From Hofstenia miamia (lineage: Eukaryota > Xenacoelomorpha > Acoela): 64,000 bases of DNA. A program made the translations under genes and the position numbers. The DNA lies in NCBI GenBank assembly GCA_004352715.1, contig SCFE01000047.1, positions 620,096-684,095 on the forward strand. The letters are read 5' to 3'. The notes under the pieces are model-generated. The model was not told the origin of the DNA. It saw only the letters and a program-made list of their open reading frames with translations, and did not search any database. Shown piece by piece: positions 35,396-46,934 of the stretch; within the stretch, counting starts at the first letter, position 1; every line of letters begins with the position of its first letter.

Positions 35396-37507
35396 AAACA
35401 AGTTTATGCTTATTTTTAAGCTTGAAAAAGAGCAATATTATGAACGATTGGAATCATATTAACTTGCAACAGGATTGCAAATTGGGCAAAAATTCGGGCC
35501 CATACCCATCCCAAGCTCTGAATTACTGGCATAGGTCTAGCAAAAGCCCAAATTGAAATCCAAAAAATGGCAAAGCCGAGCCCAAACACAAAAGAAACAG
35601 GCCACGCTCAACCCAGGCCCAAAAAATTTAAAAAATAGTGCATAAGATTTAAAGAATTAATAATCAAACATTATAAATATTTCAAAAAATCTGCATTTTT
35701 GCTATCTTATCCTAGACTTTCCTACGCATCCAATTTTTCTGGACCAATCAAACATCCAATTGAAGTCATAATAAAACCGACATGAGAGAAATCTCTCTCA
35801 GACAGAGAAGAAGTTTTCTGAACGCAGAACACCTTTCGAGAAATGTTTCTTTAAATCGACATATCCACTTTAATTATATATGATAAAATAAATGCAAATA
35901 TATATTCTTGAGAATTTAAAGATTAGCTTAAAAAGAATTAACTGATATTAGTCTGTGTAAATGGAATAATTGCCCTCTTCCTTGTCTACCAACTAAATTA
36001 ACTGCAATGTTCGAAATGCTGTATGAAATAATTTTGAGATTATTGTAGTATTAATTAAATGAATATCATTCAAATTCGTGCACTCAAATATTTGTTCAAG
36101 ATTTCGACTCAAAACAGTCTAGATCCAAACATAATTAAAAAGGGACCTAACGGGTCCACCCAGCCTTCATGCAACTCTGGCTTCCATCACTGATTATTAA
36201 TGCTGTGATTGATTTCTTCCATTTCTCAAAGTTAATACAAAAAATTATCTATCAATACTTTCTTGTTTTCAGATGATATCAAAAGAAGCCCTACCCCTAA
36301 TCTCCCAATTTAAAAGAAGCTTTCTAAGGAATCACGAACATGATAAGATTAAAATGAGTTATTGTAGATTATTTTTTCAAAGGTTTGAGATAGATAATTA
36401 GATTGTAAAAATGATTTAGTAATCACAACTACATGATCAGTTAATTGTTTTTAAAATTCTTATCTATGCTTTCCCATGAAATTATTTAATGACATTTAGC
36501 CTAATTTTAGAAAAAGCTGGTCTATCTACTAATCAACAAACAGTTTGTTGTTTATACCATAGATCTAGGACTTTAAGCCTGATATTTACCTGACCACTAG
36601 GTAAGGAGAGAATTAATTTTTTTTAAAAGTACTTTAGACTCAGCAACACTCTTTACTACAAATCTGCAACACTACGTTCAAACGTGTTCGCCAATAGATG
36701 CGTCCATGTCCATGCTAATGGGTTTGGAGAAAATGTTTTGCAAGCTTGGGAAAACAGTCTGTTCTTTTAAAAGGACACAACGATATTTAAGTTTAATCAT
36801 TTTCTTCATTTAATCACTATAAATTGTCCCTAATTATTTAACTTTACTATCAATATTCAACCTATTTACTCCTGAATAGGTCTACATTTTGTAACTATCT
36901 GGTGATGTAGTAAGCTTTTATTCCTTACAAAAAATGCTTGCGCTCATTATATTTGCAACTCGAACGAAATAAATTGTATTCTTTTTGAACCACATCTAGG
37001 GGGAAAAACTAAACAGTTTAAAATTGCAGACTTGGCAATCATGTTATCCATCATACGAGTACATCACGTATATGAAATTTCTAACGTTGTCTAGGTAATA
37101 TTTTTGAATAAATTCTTACATTGTTGAATATAATGACTTTCCTGTAATTGGTCAACATTGCGCATTCGTTTTTGTAAAAAAAAACCATTGTTATTATACT
37201 ATTTTCAATATATAATGCATCTTATACATCAGACCGTAGCTTTTTGAAATCATGTTGAGCTTTTTTAAGTAAATATTTGAGACAATTCTTAAAACACCGT
37301 TTGCTTCACCTAGTTGCTGATGCAGAAGATCAAATATATATAATTATTCTTTGAAGCATAGACAGACTAAAATATAATGCTTCAATATTTTTGATATAGG
37401 AGTCAATATTTAATAGAAATGAAAATAATTGAGTAGATATGCCAGGATGGTCTACCTATGATCCCTATATAATTATTAAAGATTCGTGAGCAATACGCAA
37501 TGCTTAC

Positions 37508-37920
37508 CTCCTGCTGCTTCAATTTTACAAATGACGCCCTTTCTACCATAGTGTTCATAAAGCAGGATTGGTTCACCAACTTTGCCCTTCCTTAGCGTAT
37601 ATTGAATAGCTACATTACTTCGATCCCAATAAGTACGGATGTATACAGAATCAAAAAATATTGAAACGGCAGCTCTCTCATTTACATTTTTTGTAAAATT
37701 CAACCTAACACCAGAATTAGTAAAAAATTCTCCAAGTTCTTGATGTGAATATTGAATGTTTAAATTTACGCCAACGTGAATTGACCAAAGATACCAATTT
37801 GATACTGCTGCTAGATCACATAAAAATGTGAAATTATCTAAATTTGTTTCTGCAAGGATCATGCCGACATCTTCACACAATTTCTTGGCCTCTGATTTTA
37901 ATATTTGGTAAGATATATAC
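37508..37920 (-). CDS. C-type-lectin-like domain exon (2 of 2)
   Basis: Minus-strand exon from a TCTAAG acceptor (AG at 37921-37922) to a GTAAGC donor. The frame is open throughout. It reads ILKSEAKKLCEDVGMILAET, matching the A-x-x-x-C-x-x-x-G-M-x-L-A helix-2 region of C-type lectin folds. It continues with NWYLWSIHVGVN in the WIGL position and ends with YEHYGRKGVICKIEA in the position of the last conserved Cys strand. Calcium-binding EPN/QPD and WND motifs are absent, so sugar binding is doubtful. There are two N-glycosylation sites (NFT). Both exon ends are phase 1, as usual for shuffled extracellular modules, and compatible with exons at 37987-40608 and 31800-33190. Confidence 0.5.
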
Positions 37921-37986
37921 CTTAGAAAGTAGCATACGTCATCAAACTCATATATAGCATTAGAACAATTGCTACGAGATTCTTAC
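37921..37986 (-). other. 66-bp intron between two lectin-like exons
   Basis: The minus strand reads ACAT|GTAAGA at 37987/37986 and CTAAG|GT at 37921/37920. Splicing creates a TGT codon and keeps the frame between the two lectin-like exons. Confidence 0.5.
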
Positions 37987-38209
37987 ATGTAGTCAAAATA
38001 TGGATAGTTGCAGTAACTTTGTACAAATCTAAATAGTGCCCCAAATATTCATTAAATAACACTAAGCAACCTATTGGATTGCTCGATGGAGAATAATACG
38101 GTCTGATAGAACGTTCTTTCGTTTTTTGTAAAGTTGAGCACACTCCAAATTGGAAATGTATAACTGTAATCATCAATAACAGACGAAAATTTAAAATTAG
38201 AGTTTGTAG

Positions 38210-40315
38210 CAGAGGCGCACCCAGAGGGGGGGAACTGGGAGAACGTTCCCCCCTCAACAGAGCACAGATGCTTCCATTCCTCATGAAATGTATGCTGATA
38301 TGATAACATAGTACATATATATTAAGCATTGCTTCAAATCTATCTGCAGGGGTAAGCAATAATTAATTGATATTGCAATTATTACAATAATTGGAAATCG
38401 ATTAATCTATTGAATACTTTAGAAGAAGAAAAATTACCAATAATTTGCAATTATTTAGGTTCACTAAGAACGTTCTCACAAGCATTAATGGATGAAAATC
38501 TTGGTGAAACATAATAAAGTCCCAATTCGAAAATCATTATTGTCCTGCCTAGTAAATTAATACAGTATTGGCTATTGCATGTGTACAGCACAGTTTGATG
38601 ACCAAAATATACATTATGCTTCAACTACCGAATTCACTTTTTTATATATTGAAGGCATAACATTAACCCTGTTTCGCACCTTTGCTATCTTTCTGTCACA
38701 CACACTTCATATTGTGATGTCAAACCTAGAGATATTAAACAATGATCACAGCTTATACATAAGGTATCTATGCAGAACCAAATTTGCTTTTAGTGATTAC
38801 GATTTCTGGCAACATTTAACTTAGATTTTTCTTAGTGCTAACAGAAGTATGAAGCACTCGTAGTTTTTTTTGTTATCTCACAACGATGTTTTTTCTTTTA
38901 AAAAAGTTTTTATGTGTTATGCTTGGTTTTTATGCTATGATTTCTTATCTATTATTTTCATTCCAGTTATTGCCAAAAGCGAAACTAGCAATGAGAAATA
39001 TAGCAAATTTTGAATGAAATTTTCTATTAAATTATATTTTGCAAAATGTGAAAATAATTTGGACACGGTTTCTGTATTTTTTACCTGTAGTGAAATATGG
39101 TGAATTACATAGCAATGCTAAAAATACAATAGAGAAATAATGTATTAAATTCAAATTATGGCAAGTTATAAAATGTAACTAAAGGTATTTTGTGGACGCA
39201 CAGTATTAATACGGCATGATCCTCAATCATGTTCTCTCTTCTGCTAACAGGAGTTGAAGTCGGAGCCGCGGTGGACTGGTGCTCGACTGAGTTATTGGAA
39301 AAAAGGGGTTGAAATTGAAAAAAATAAACTATTGCACAACAGTTGTAGTGAATATTATACAATTTCTTAAACAACGTTTTGAAATTGTACATCAGTATTA
39401 TCTATTCTTGAAAAATTCAATCTAGAATTTTCAACTTCAGTGAGCACATTTTCTTAAAAGCTGAGTTGGGCATGATTCAAGCCTGCAAGAATTAGACCTA
39501 AGTTTTTGGTTGGAATAACTAAGAAATAAGAAAGTAAGAATATTTTAAAGATCATCCTACCACAAAAAATGGAAATTTTTCCTATTGAGATTAGGATCAG
39601 TTAACAGGACAACAGTCTGTGTTCGAAATCATCCTCACCTACTGAAACATGGAATGGTTGAATAGTGATAGGGAAAAATAATTCAGTTTTAGTATTTTTT
39701 AACAAACATTCATAGTATGCTGGTTACGTTTGCTATGTTGAAATGTAATTATAAAAATGACATAAAAAAGTAGATATATGAAATAGTAAACCTTAAATTG
39801 AATAGTTGAATTTCGTTAATATCTTTCTGTTTTGAGTAGCATGTAAAAAAGTGTATACTATATAATTTCCCTGACAATGCTTTTTCCATTGTCATAGTGA
39901 AAATCTTCACAATAATGAATTTATAAACTACTTTGCATGTAAGAATATCTATGAAAATATGCCAATAAAGAATAGTTCCCCTCCTCAAAAAAAGCTGAGT
40001 GCACCCCTGGAGATGGTGGAACTATGATAATTGTGCCAAAATCTTTAAGACCAGTCCATAAATTTGAATTTGAAATTTATCATGAAATATTTGAATCGCT
40101 GTGGATAGAAATAAAATCAATAGAGAACTGTTTCCAAAAAGAATTGATAAACGTAACTTATAATCCAAATAACAATTATCTAGTGGAATATCTAAATTAT
40201 AAAGTCAATGAAATATCTGAAATATGTAATAATTATAATTCTCTAAATATATTCGGTGACTTTAACATTATATTACTTTAATTCATATGAACGAAATTCT
40301 ATAAATGAAATGTCN

Positions 40316-40357
<42 letters not shown>

Positions 40358-40391
40358 CTCCTCCTCAGAAAAAAAGCTGGGTGCGCCCCTG
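38210..40391 (-). mobile_element. hAT-like element, 2.18 kb, with an extra internal terminus and LINE fragment
   Basis: The outer ends are CAGAGGCGCACCCAG (38210) and, inverted, CAGGGGCGCACCCAGC (40391), with an 8-bp target duplication. A further right-type terminus (inverted CAGGGGTGCACTCAGC) ends at 40009 inside the element. It is followed by a LINE endonuclease fragment (40010-40281), a single N at 40315 and a (TA)n tract that is also adjacent to the corresponding terminus in the 48.7 kb copy. The part 38560-39670 is the inverted counterpart of 7754-8856. It retains a minus-strand 78-residue frame (39156-39392) but no recognisable catalytic core. Confidence 0.8.
40010..40281 (+). pseudogene. 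LINE endonuclease fragment captured between two hAT termini
   Basis: The plus-strand frame 40024-40281 (MIIVPKSLRPVH start) has ESLWIEIK, VTYNPNNNYL and ends NIFGDFNIILL, the E-x-x-W-v-x-i and GDFN signatures of non-LTR retrotransposon endonucleases. It begins directly at the internal terminus at 40009 and is followed by a stop and AT-rich sequence to the N at 40315. Only the front half of the domain is present. Confidence 0.75.
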
Positions 40392-41163
40392 GTTTGTAGT
40401 CAATATTCTATCCAATTTCAAGCGTATCATTTTCCATATTTGATCACCTTGATGTTTCATGAATATAATATCATTAGATAATGACTTGCACACTTCATTC
40501 CATATGATAGACAAACTTGCTTTGCTCTTGATTTTGTCAAAATGGTGTCATTTTTATAAAAAGCATAGTAGCAGAAATCCTTGAATTGGTATTGCTTGAA
40601 TTGAAATTCTATGTTTACATAATGCAAAGTTGGACAAAACAAGTTTAAAAAGCTCGTTTGAAACCGAACTAGTAAAAGAAAGCCATATATATGCCAACTC
40701 TAAATTCAATACGTAATAATTAATAGTTATACTTAAGAATTGTAACATACAAGCAGGAATTCCCAGGGGTTGAAAAAAATTAATTGGGGACCCAATTAAT
40801 TGCAATTAATTGGGTTCAATTAATTCATTGCTGCACTCGACCAATTCCAATTAATTAATTGATGAGTAGCCAATTAATTGCAATTAATTGCCTTTTCATT
40901 CATGAATACATTTGAATCCAGGAAAAGCGTTGTCTTCTTGTGTTTGTTTACATTCTGTGTTGCCGATGCATGTAATTCAATTGCAGTTCAATTAATGACG
41001 TAATCCTCTTGCACTGCGCTGTTCTGTCTTCCACTCTTCGTTGATCAACAGTCATTCGTTACGTGCTGAGCGTACAGTGAGTTCATTGTAGCACATTTCA
41101 GTTATTTTACTGTCTGCCGGAAAAGCACTTGCTTCCAAGCATTTTACCCGGGATAATGCAGAT

Positions 41164-41268
41164 ATGACGGAAAATGGAAATGTGCATGTGGAATTACTAT
41201 CATACAAAAAGAAGGGCACTGGTTGTACTAATCTCTTAAATCACTTGAAATACAGACACCAAGAATAG
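41164..41268 (+). pseudogene. BED zinc-finger fragment of the hAT element
   Basis: The short plus-strand frame ends GTGCTNLLNHLKYRHQE and a TAG. The T-x-x-L-x-x-H-L-x-x-x-H pattern is the second half of a BED finger, the DNA-binding module of hAT transposases. The first Cys pair is not clearly visible upstream. Confidence 0.6.
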
Positions 41269-41269
41269 C

Positions 41270-41596
41270 TTGTCAAAGGTATGTCACGTTCCTATGTGTA
41301 TGTCAACCAGGGGCCTAACAGAGTCAATAGAAATAGAAGAAGAAACTGATGACTTTGCTACGCGTCTAGTAAAAAAGCGAAAAACAACAATCCAGGCGAA
41401 TTTTATGGAAACGAGATATATTTTGTCAACGTCAAACATTGCAGAGCGCTTGTTTAGTTATACTGGATTCTGCTTCAGTGATTTGCGACAGAATCTGCTT
41501 CTTATGAATTTGGAGCAACAAATATTTCTGAAAATGAACAAAAACTTATGGGGAAAGGAGACCGTGCAGAAGGTGATTGCGGCATCAGCAGATTAA
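41270..41596 (+). pseudogene. hAT transposase C-terminal dimerisation fragment
   Basis: Plus-strand 108-residue frame reading TRYILSTSNIAERLFSYTGF then SDLRQNLLLMNLEQQIFLKM and a LW motif. This is the hATC dimerisation signature (P-T-S-x-x-x-E-R-x-F-S, with Pro changed to Ser, followed by R-x-x-L...E...F-L-x-x-N..LW). The RNase H-like catalytic core that should lie between this and the BED finger is missing. The leading MSKVCHVPMCM residues are probably deletion-junction sequence, so the true start is uncertain. Confidence 0.75.
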
Positions 41597-42171
41597 ATTG
41601 AAAAACTGAATTTAGATATTTCCTTCAATTTATATTTTGTTACACTTTAGTTGCACTATTATTGTGATTTCAAAGCATATAGAATGTTGCTAAAGACTTG
41701 GTTTACCCAAGATTTAGTTGACGCTTTAATTTTTTTCTAATTACCAATTAATTGCAATTAATTGCAATTTATTTTTGAGTTGCAAATTATCAATTAATTA
41801 ATTGACAAAGAACGAATTAATTGCTAGCTCTCCAATTAATTTTTTCCAACCCCTGGGAATCCCTGCAACATGTTATTGAATATATACAGTTCTCCACAAA
41901 TGATTGCAAGCAGCTTAGAAATTATATTATACTTACATTTGAAGTGCAATGTTTGATCAAATGTTTAAATTTATTTTCAATATTTAGTACATATAAAACT
42001 AGATATAATTTCATCAATTATCATAGTTAAAAATAGAATGAAATTTATTGTTGCAAATTTAGAGGTAACAATCTTTTAAATTGTACATATAATCCAAAAC
42101 TATAACAAAACCACTAATAGCTTGTGTCTGCCTTTCGCTGAGATGACTTCAACAATAGAATTTCAACGTAA

Positions 42172-42645
42172 TTAATTATTGAAGCAAATTTGTACAAGCT
42201 CTTCAATCATTTGTTGTTTAATTGTTATTGTCATTTGACTAATCTTTCTTTTATTTTCACCATACATTTCTATCAGAACTGAATCAGGAATATTTCCTAA
42301 CCATTGTAACAATTGAATACCTTCCTTTTCTAAATAATTTGACACAATTTTGATAAACGACAAAGTGGGCCATCTTGTATTAAAAATGCAGTAACTTGTT
42401 CATTTGAACAATTACGTTGTACTTCAAAAGTTATTGATAAACCACACCGGAGCATACACACGAATAATGAATTCTGTGAGATTTCGCAACAGCCATGAAG
42501 TATTTCTTGTGCCAACGTACGTATTCAATGACGTGGTTGTCAGCCATTTGTAGTGTTGATAAATCTTATCCTCTTTTAATGACAGATAAAGGTCATGCAA
42601 GTACTTTTGATAACTGCTATAGTCATCTGTACTGAAAGACAACAA
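42172..42645 (-). pseudogene. Tc1-type transposase fragment, frameshifted
   Basis: Minus-strand frames give FLIQDGPLCRLSKLCQI, a decayed version of the QQDxAxxH block with the second catalytic Asp. In the next frame, EKEGIQLLQWLGNIPDS and a KRKISQMT tail correspond to WPxxSPDLNPIE...MKR, with the catalytic Glu region altered. Upstream, 42645-42424 is less clear. Shifts and substitutions in catalytic positions show that it is dead. Confidence 0.55.
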
Positions 42646-43264
42646 TTACTCGCAAAATTAAACTAGCAAGCTTGTCTGATGCAAGCTCCAAAATTTGCAT
42701 TAAAAAGTCAAAGAGCTGTACTCCACAAAAGAATTTTCAATCTTATAATAATTTATCCTTCGAAGTAAAATGGTCATAGACGTTATTCTTCTTCTAAATT
42801 TGTAGATATCCATGGATTAGCTCATTTTGCAAACGCTGCTTGACCGTCTTATTAAAGCTCATAGAGCATTAGGGTCAAAAGAAATAGCTGAACTGAAGTT
42901 CGCAAGTTGTAATTATCATAAGTCTCTAACTAGACAAAGCTATATATAGCAACTAAAACTATTTTGATAGCTGAATACAGTTAAGGTAACTGACCAAAAC
43001 TCACATAGTAGTGACTGTCTTCTAAAGACGCAAAGTTTTTTGTGTACCATGGGGTAACCTTCTATCCCAAAGTTGTAGATTAAAAAAATGCAGGTATCTG
43101 TTATATAGGACTGTAAGGATAAGGTATTTAAGATACATGGACCTGCTCGTAAATATTCATAGTTACCCGCATCCGCCCTAATACCTCTAAGTTAAATTTT
43201 ATTAACTAATGTATTAATAACTCTATTTTATTGCCGTGACGATAAGCTAATTGAACTCACCCGA

Positions 43265-43435
43265 CAGTGGCGGGGCAAGCAGGAGCAGAGGAGGCAGTTG
43301 CCCCTGAAATTGAAATTTCAGAAAAACCTCCCTCCATTTTTTTAAATTACGCAGTAAAAGTACTCTTAGTTAATTAGCACGTTAAACAAAATATGTACCT
43401 TGCTCCCCTAGCAAAAATTCGTCCCGCCCCCACTC
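43265..43435. mobile_element. hAT-type MITE, 171 bp
   Basis: The left end CAGTGGCGGGGCAAG and the inverted right end GAGTGGGGGCGGGACGAA are imperfect terminal repeats. Flanks TCACCCGA (43257-43264) and CCACCCGA (43436-43443) form an 8-bp target duplication with one mismatch. GC-richer than its surroundings; no coding capacity. Confidence 0.7.
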
Positions 43436-43443
43436 CCACCCGA

Positions 43444-45915
43444 TAGCTGTGTTTAGAATCGCCATTAGTGATTTGCGGGAAAGGATAATACTGGCGCTAC
43501 CCAGACGCGGGTAAGCTTATTTCCATTTCGAATAATGTGATTTTAAGCAATTTTTTTTTCCAAATGATAAATTATAAATAAAATGTTGAAAAAAACAAAT
43601 TATATTAAACTTGATTTTTTTTATTTAAAATTCCTCTATTATTTTTAGCAATAATAAAAGAAAAGTAAAATTAATGATAACAACAAACTAAAATGCGCTG
43701 TCGACATTCTGACCAAAATTTGCGGAATATTGATGATAAGAAGAGGTATGTGGCTCTAACCGTTAAAATTGTTATACTAGTCCCCTGAAGTAATCAGAGT
43801 TTCATCGTTTGTTGTGTACTGTTGTATATTCAATTATGTGAAAATTTCACGCCTAATATTCATGTTGAAAGTAATAATGAAGAAATCCATGCATGGTTAA
43901 AGGATAAAATCTAGCCTTCCAATTGCTTCTAATTCTATTTTGAAAGTATCGCGAGAACTGCCGATGTCAAATCTGCCCAAGGAATGTCGAATTCACAATC
44001 GTTAAACAATTTTTTAATATCCTTGTTAAAAATACTTCGTCGCAAATCAGTAAATGCCGCTGTGATTTACTAATCTTGCTTCAAAAACAATTCAGTCACA
44101 AATTTTTGGTCGGAAATTTCAAAGTTGGAAAAATTCATAGCGATAGTTGGTATTTTTAAATTCGCAATTAATTAGCTGATATTTGTAAAGCAAAATACAA
44201 AAAAGGAAATAATTCAAGCTTTCTAGCTAACGCACATAAATAATGAAAACAAGATTGAAGTCAGAGAATGCATCATTAAGAATTTTTCATTTGAAATTGT
44301 TGAAATTTTTTTGGAGGTTAAATCAATGATTTGATAAAATTGTTGTGAAATATTTATGTCTTTCAATCAATCAATTAATATGACGTAATTCATAAATAGT
44401 AAATTGTACATGAATAGATTAATGCAATTTACATAGAATGTTGTAATATAAATACATCTTACAAATATACATTTCTGAAACCTAATAATGTTATTAACAT
44501 TACTAGGAAACTGCGCGTGCTGTACACGGGATTTCATTTGACTGTATTGGATATTTAATAAATGAATGAACTTTAAGCAAACCATATGTTGTGTTTTCAT
44601 CATACTTTGGTAAAATGATTTTTATTCACAATTTTAGCACATGACACTCCTTCATTAACCATTTAATATTATAAGCACATTCAAAGCATGGTAACATCTA
44701 ATGCAAAAGAGTATAGAATCACAACCAAATCGAGTTAATTATTGTAGGTGTATAGATATAAATTTAACTGGAAAGAATAAAATTTAAAGATTATTGAAAA
44801 TCCATTATTTTGTAAATGTAGAATCAATGTAGTTTAAGCAATCCCAATTGGTTCTAGCTTATATATGTATTTAAATATTAACTGAGGAATTGAACTTCTG
44901 AATCTCTCAAAGACTTTGAACCAAAGTCTTACAAACCTTCAACATTTTAGTTTATAATTTAATAGTAGATCCTCGAACAAACTTAGATCACCATTTTACT
45001 CATAAAGCTGATAGGGCATTAGTGTTACAAAAATGGTATCAATTAAGAAAATATAAAAAAACTCCAAGTATATAATGCCAAATATCTTGGCAATTAATGC
45101 TCTGATTTCCAAAATCCCTTTTAAATATTAAAAGAAATTTTTTTTGAAAACGGTAAATATGTAGGTTTCTGTGAAAAAACATTTTTTTGATTGAAAAAAG
45201 AAATTTATGCAGCGATATATGGCAACTACCCATATCACAAAATCGTAATAAAAGTAGTACGATCGTAGCATTTCAAACGTAATAAGATTAATACGTTTAT
45301 GCAAAACGTAGTACGATCTTATTTTGTAATTGAGCTGAAAATTACGTTTCATAATAATGTTTTGGACGAATGCTACGTTTCGTAATAAAAGTAATACATA
45401 ATAAGAGTAGTACGGCCGTAGCTTTGCAAAAGTAAAAGGATTAATAAGTTTACACAAAACATACTAAGATCTTATTATGTAATTGGTCTGCAAATTATGC
45501 AGACTATGTTTCATACGTATATTTCATAAGCAGCTTCTACGAAAATTACTTTTATAGTGATAGTTATTTGCTGAAAAAATTAGATATATATTGCATAAAA
45601 GCAAAATAAAATATTTTTCAGGCAATTAAAATGCAATTTTGTCCAAAACCATAATTAAAAATTTTTATTGTAAGCATATAAAAGCTCTAGTTAAATATCA
45701 ATTCATAAAAAATTAATTTATGCCATAGAAATGCAGTTATTTTAAGTACTGATTATAGATTTCTACTATTACTGTTATATGTAATTCACAACATTTACAA
45801 CGTATTTATTAGAAATCCAGCAACCAATACTAAATGTAATATACAAAAATGCAAAAACAAATTATAATTCAGAATTGTGGAGACATCTAAAATAAATGGT
45901 AAAAGTAATAACTAA

Positions 45916-45950
<35 letters not shown>

Positions 45951-46490
45951 TTAAATAATCCTTTGTGTACAAAATATTAATAAATTCAAACCATTTTCGA
46001 TGCCCACCAATTTTAATGTAGTTTATCAATTCCGCTATTAACTAACAAAACATTCATTTATTAAATTCTTACTATTCCATCAATGCTCAATTTAATCAAA
46101 TATCCATATCGATAATGAGATGCAATAAAATCTATTTCAACTCAATACAATTACTAAAAACTAACATTTGAAGAAGTTCCGCACCGCCTAATTGAATGCA
46201 TCCAAGCCTACTTGGTTAATGGCATGCTTCGCCTCCTTCCAACCATTTGGGAATCTTCTTGTAATTGTTGCTAAGAAATTTGCAATTATAGGCATAACTA
46301 GAAACTAAGAACCTATAGTGCTAATATTACTTTTATGTGAATGTTGAAATTTTGCAATTAGAAGAGGTTAAAATGGGTTAGTAAAGCCACATAACTATCC
46401 TTCAAGCTTATATTTTTGCATCTCAAATTATTTTAAAGATCGAAGTCTTTAGTTTTCACAATTCCTAAATAAAAAAAGTGTTTTCTGAAT
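43444..46490. other. AT-rich sequence, no gene; tandem and TA repeats
   Basis: No frame with a recognisable motif on either strand. It contains a degenerate tandem duplication at about 45244-45530 and a (TA)n tract at about 45919-45947. Confidence 0.6.
45244..45530 (+). repeat. Degenerate tandem duplication, about 145-bp unit
   Basis: Two units share CGTAATAAAAGTA, GATTAATACGTTTA (GATTAATAAGTTTA), ACGATCTTATTTTG (AAGATCTTATTATG) and a final CTACG block. A related CGTAATAAGAT motif cluster occurs near 53935-54090. Confidence 0.5.
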
Positions 46491-46610
46491 TATATTAAAT
46501 TTAGAAATGAACACAATATATGCACACCACAGAGGAAAGGAAGGTGTGGTACAAAGCCAAAAACATCAAAAAATGATGAGTGGTTTTCGCTTATAATAAT
46601 AATAAAGCAG

Positions 46611-46755
46611 CCTTCGCTTTCAGCCGCACAGTTGAAACAAGAAGGAAAGTCAAATGACATTGATGTTTCAACAATCACAATTCAAAGAAGGCTAAAGAAA
46701 AGAGGTTGTGCACTGATCAGACCACGCAAAGCTCCAAAAATTGACCAAGAAGATG
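46611..46755 (+). pseudogene. Tc1-type transposase N-terminal (HTH) fragment
   Basis: The plus-strand frame reads LSAAQLKQEGKSNDIDVSTI then TIQRRLKKRGCALIRPRKAP. This matches the second helix-turn-helix of Tc1 transposases (V-S-x-x-T-x-x-R-R-L-x-x-x-G) with the following basic linker. It stops near 46755, and a (TA)n tract follows. Confidence 0.6.
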
Positions 46756-46892
46756 GGGCATCATGCCACACAGCAAAATAGGTTAGTAAATTTTTGAGAA
46801 AAAACTATTACCAATAAAAAAAACTTAATTGAAGAACTAATTAATGAATGGTTTCGAAATGAAAAGATGAAAAATTTGTAAAGAATGCAATT

Positions 46893-46896
<4 letters not shown>

Positions 46897-46933
<37 letters not shown>
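46897..46933. repeat. (TA)n microsatellite
   Basis: Uninterrupted TA tract ending TATGTATATATACACATA. Confidence 0.95.

Positions 46934-46934
<1 letters not shown>

Larger units (their letters stand above)
33191..37507 (-). other. Putative 4.3-kb intron between lectin-like and 7TM exons
   Basis: Bounded by GTAAGC (GT at 37506-37507) and TTTAG (33191-33192) on the minus strand, both phase 1. It contains a 364-N gap (33661-34024), a plus-strand PHD-like transposon fragment and a degenerate minisatellite. The remaining sequence, including 35.4-37.5 kb, is AT-rich with no gene visible. Confidence 0.4.
38202..40399. other. 8-bp target-site duplication GTTTGTAG around the 38-40 kb element
   Basis: GTTTGTAG occurs at 38202-38209 and again at 40392-40399, directly outside the two outer terminal repeats. 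The pair defines one insertion event and also supports the contig join at the N of 40315. Confidence 0.9.
37987..40608 (-). pseudogene. C-type-lectin-like domain exon (1 of 2), split by a hAT-type insertion
   Basis: The minus-strand exon starts after an AACATAG acceptor (AG at 40609-40610) and ends at the GTAAGA donor, 432 bases without the insertion. It begins FKDFCYYAFYKND and TKSRAKQVCLSYGMKCAS, the first Cys pair and helix-2 of a C-type lectin fold. After a one-frame shift it reads NDIIFMKHQGDQIW to the insertion point. On the other side of the transposon the same frame continues with VIDDYSYTFPIWSVLNFTKN. A second shift then leads to SNPIGCLVLFNEYLGHYLDL. Removing the element plus one copy of the 8-bp duplication keeps the frame exactly. 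The frameshifts show that the exon was or is decaying. Confidence 0.5.
40764..41855 (+). mobile_element. hAT element, internally deleted, 1.09 kb
   Basis: The ends CAGGGGTTGAAAAAAATTAA and, inverted, CAGGGGTTGGAAAAAATTAA are terminal inverted repeats. They are flanked by GGAATTCC (40756-40763) and GGAATCCC (41856-41863), an 8-bp duplication with one change. Dense AATTAATTGCAATTAATT subterminal repeats lie inside both ends, probable transposase-binding sites. The interior keeps a BED-finger end (41164-41268) and a C-terminal dimerisation frame (41270-41596). It lies between the lectin-like exon A and further decayed Tc1 sequence. Confidence 0.9.

Noticed and set aside
35465-35640. GGGCCCATACCC...AGGCCCAAAAAA stretch as a repeat array
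   Set aside because: Compositionally unusual (GGGC/GCCC words), but I could not define units or ends.
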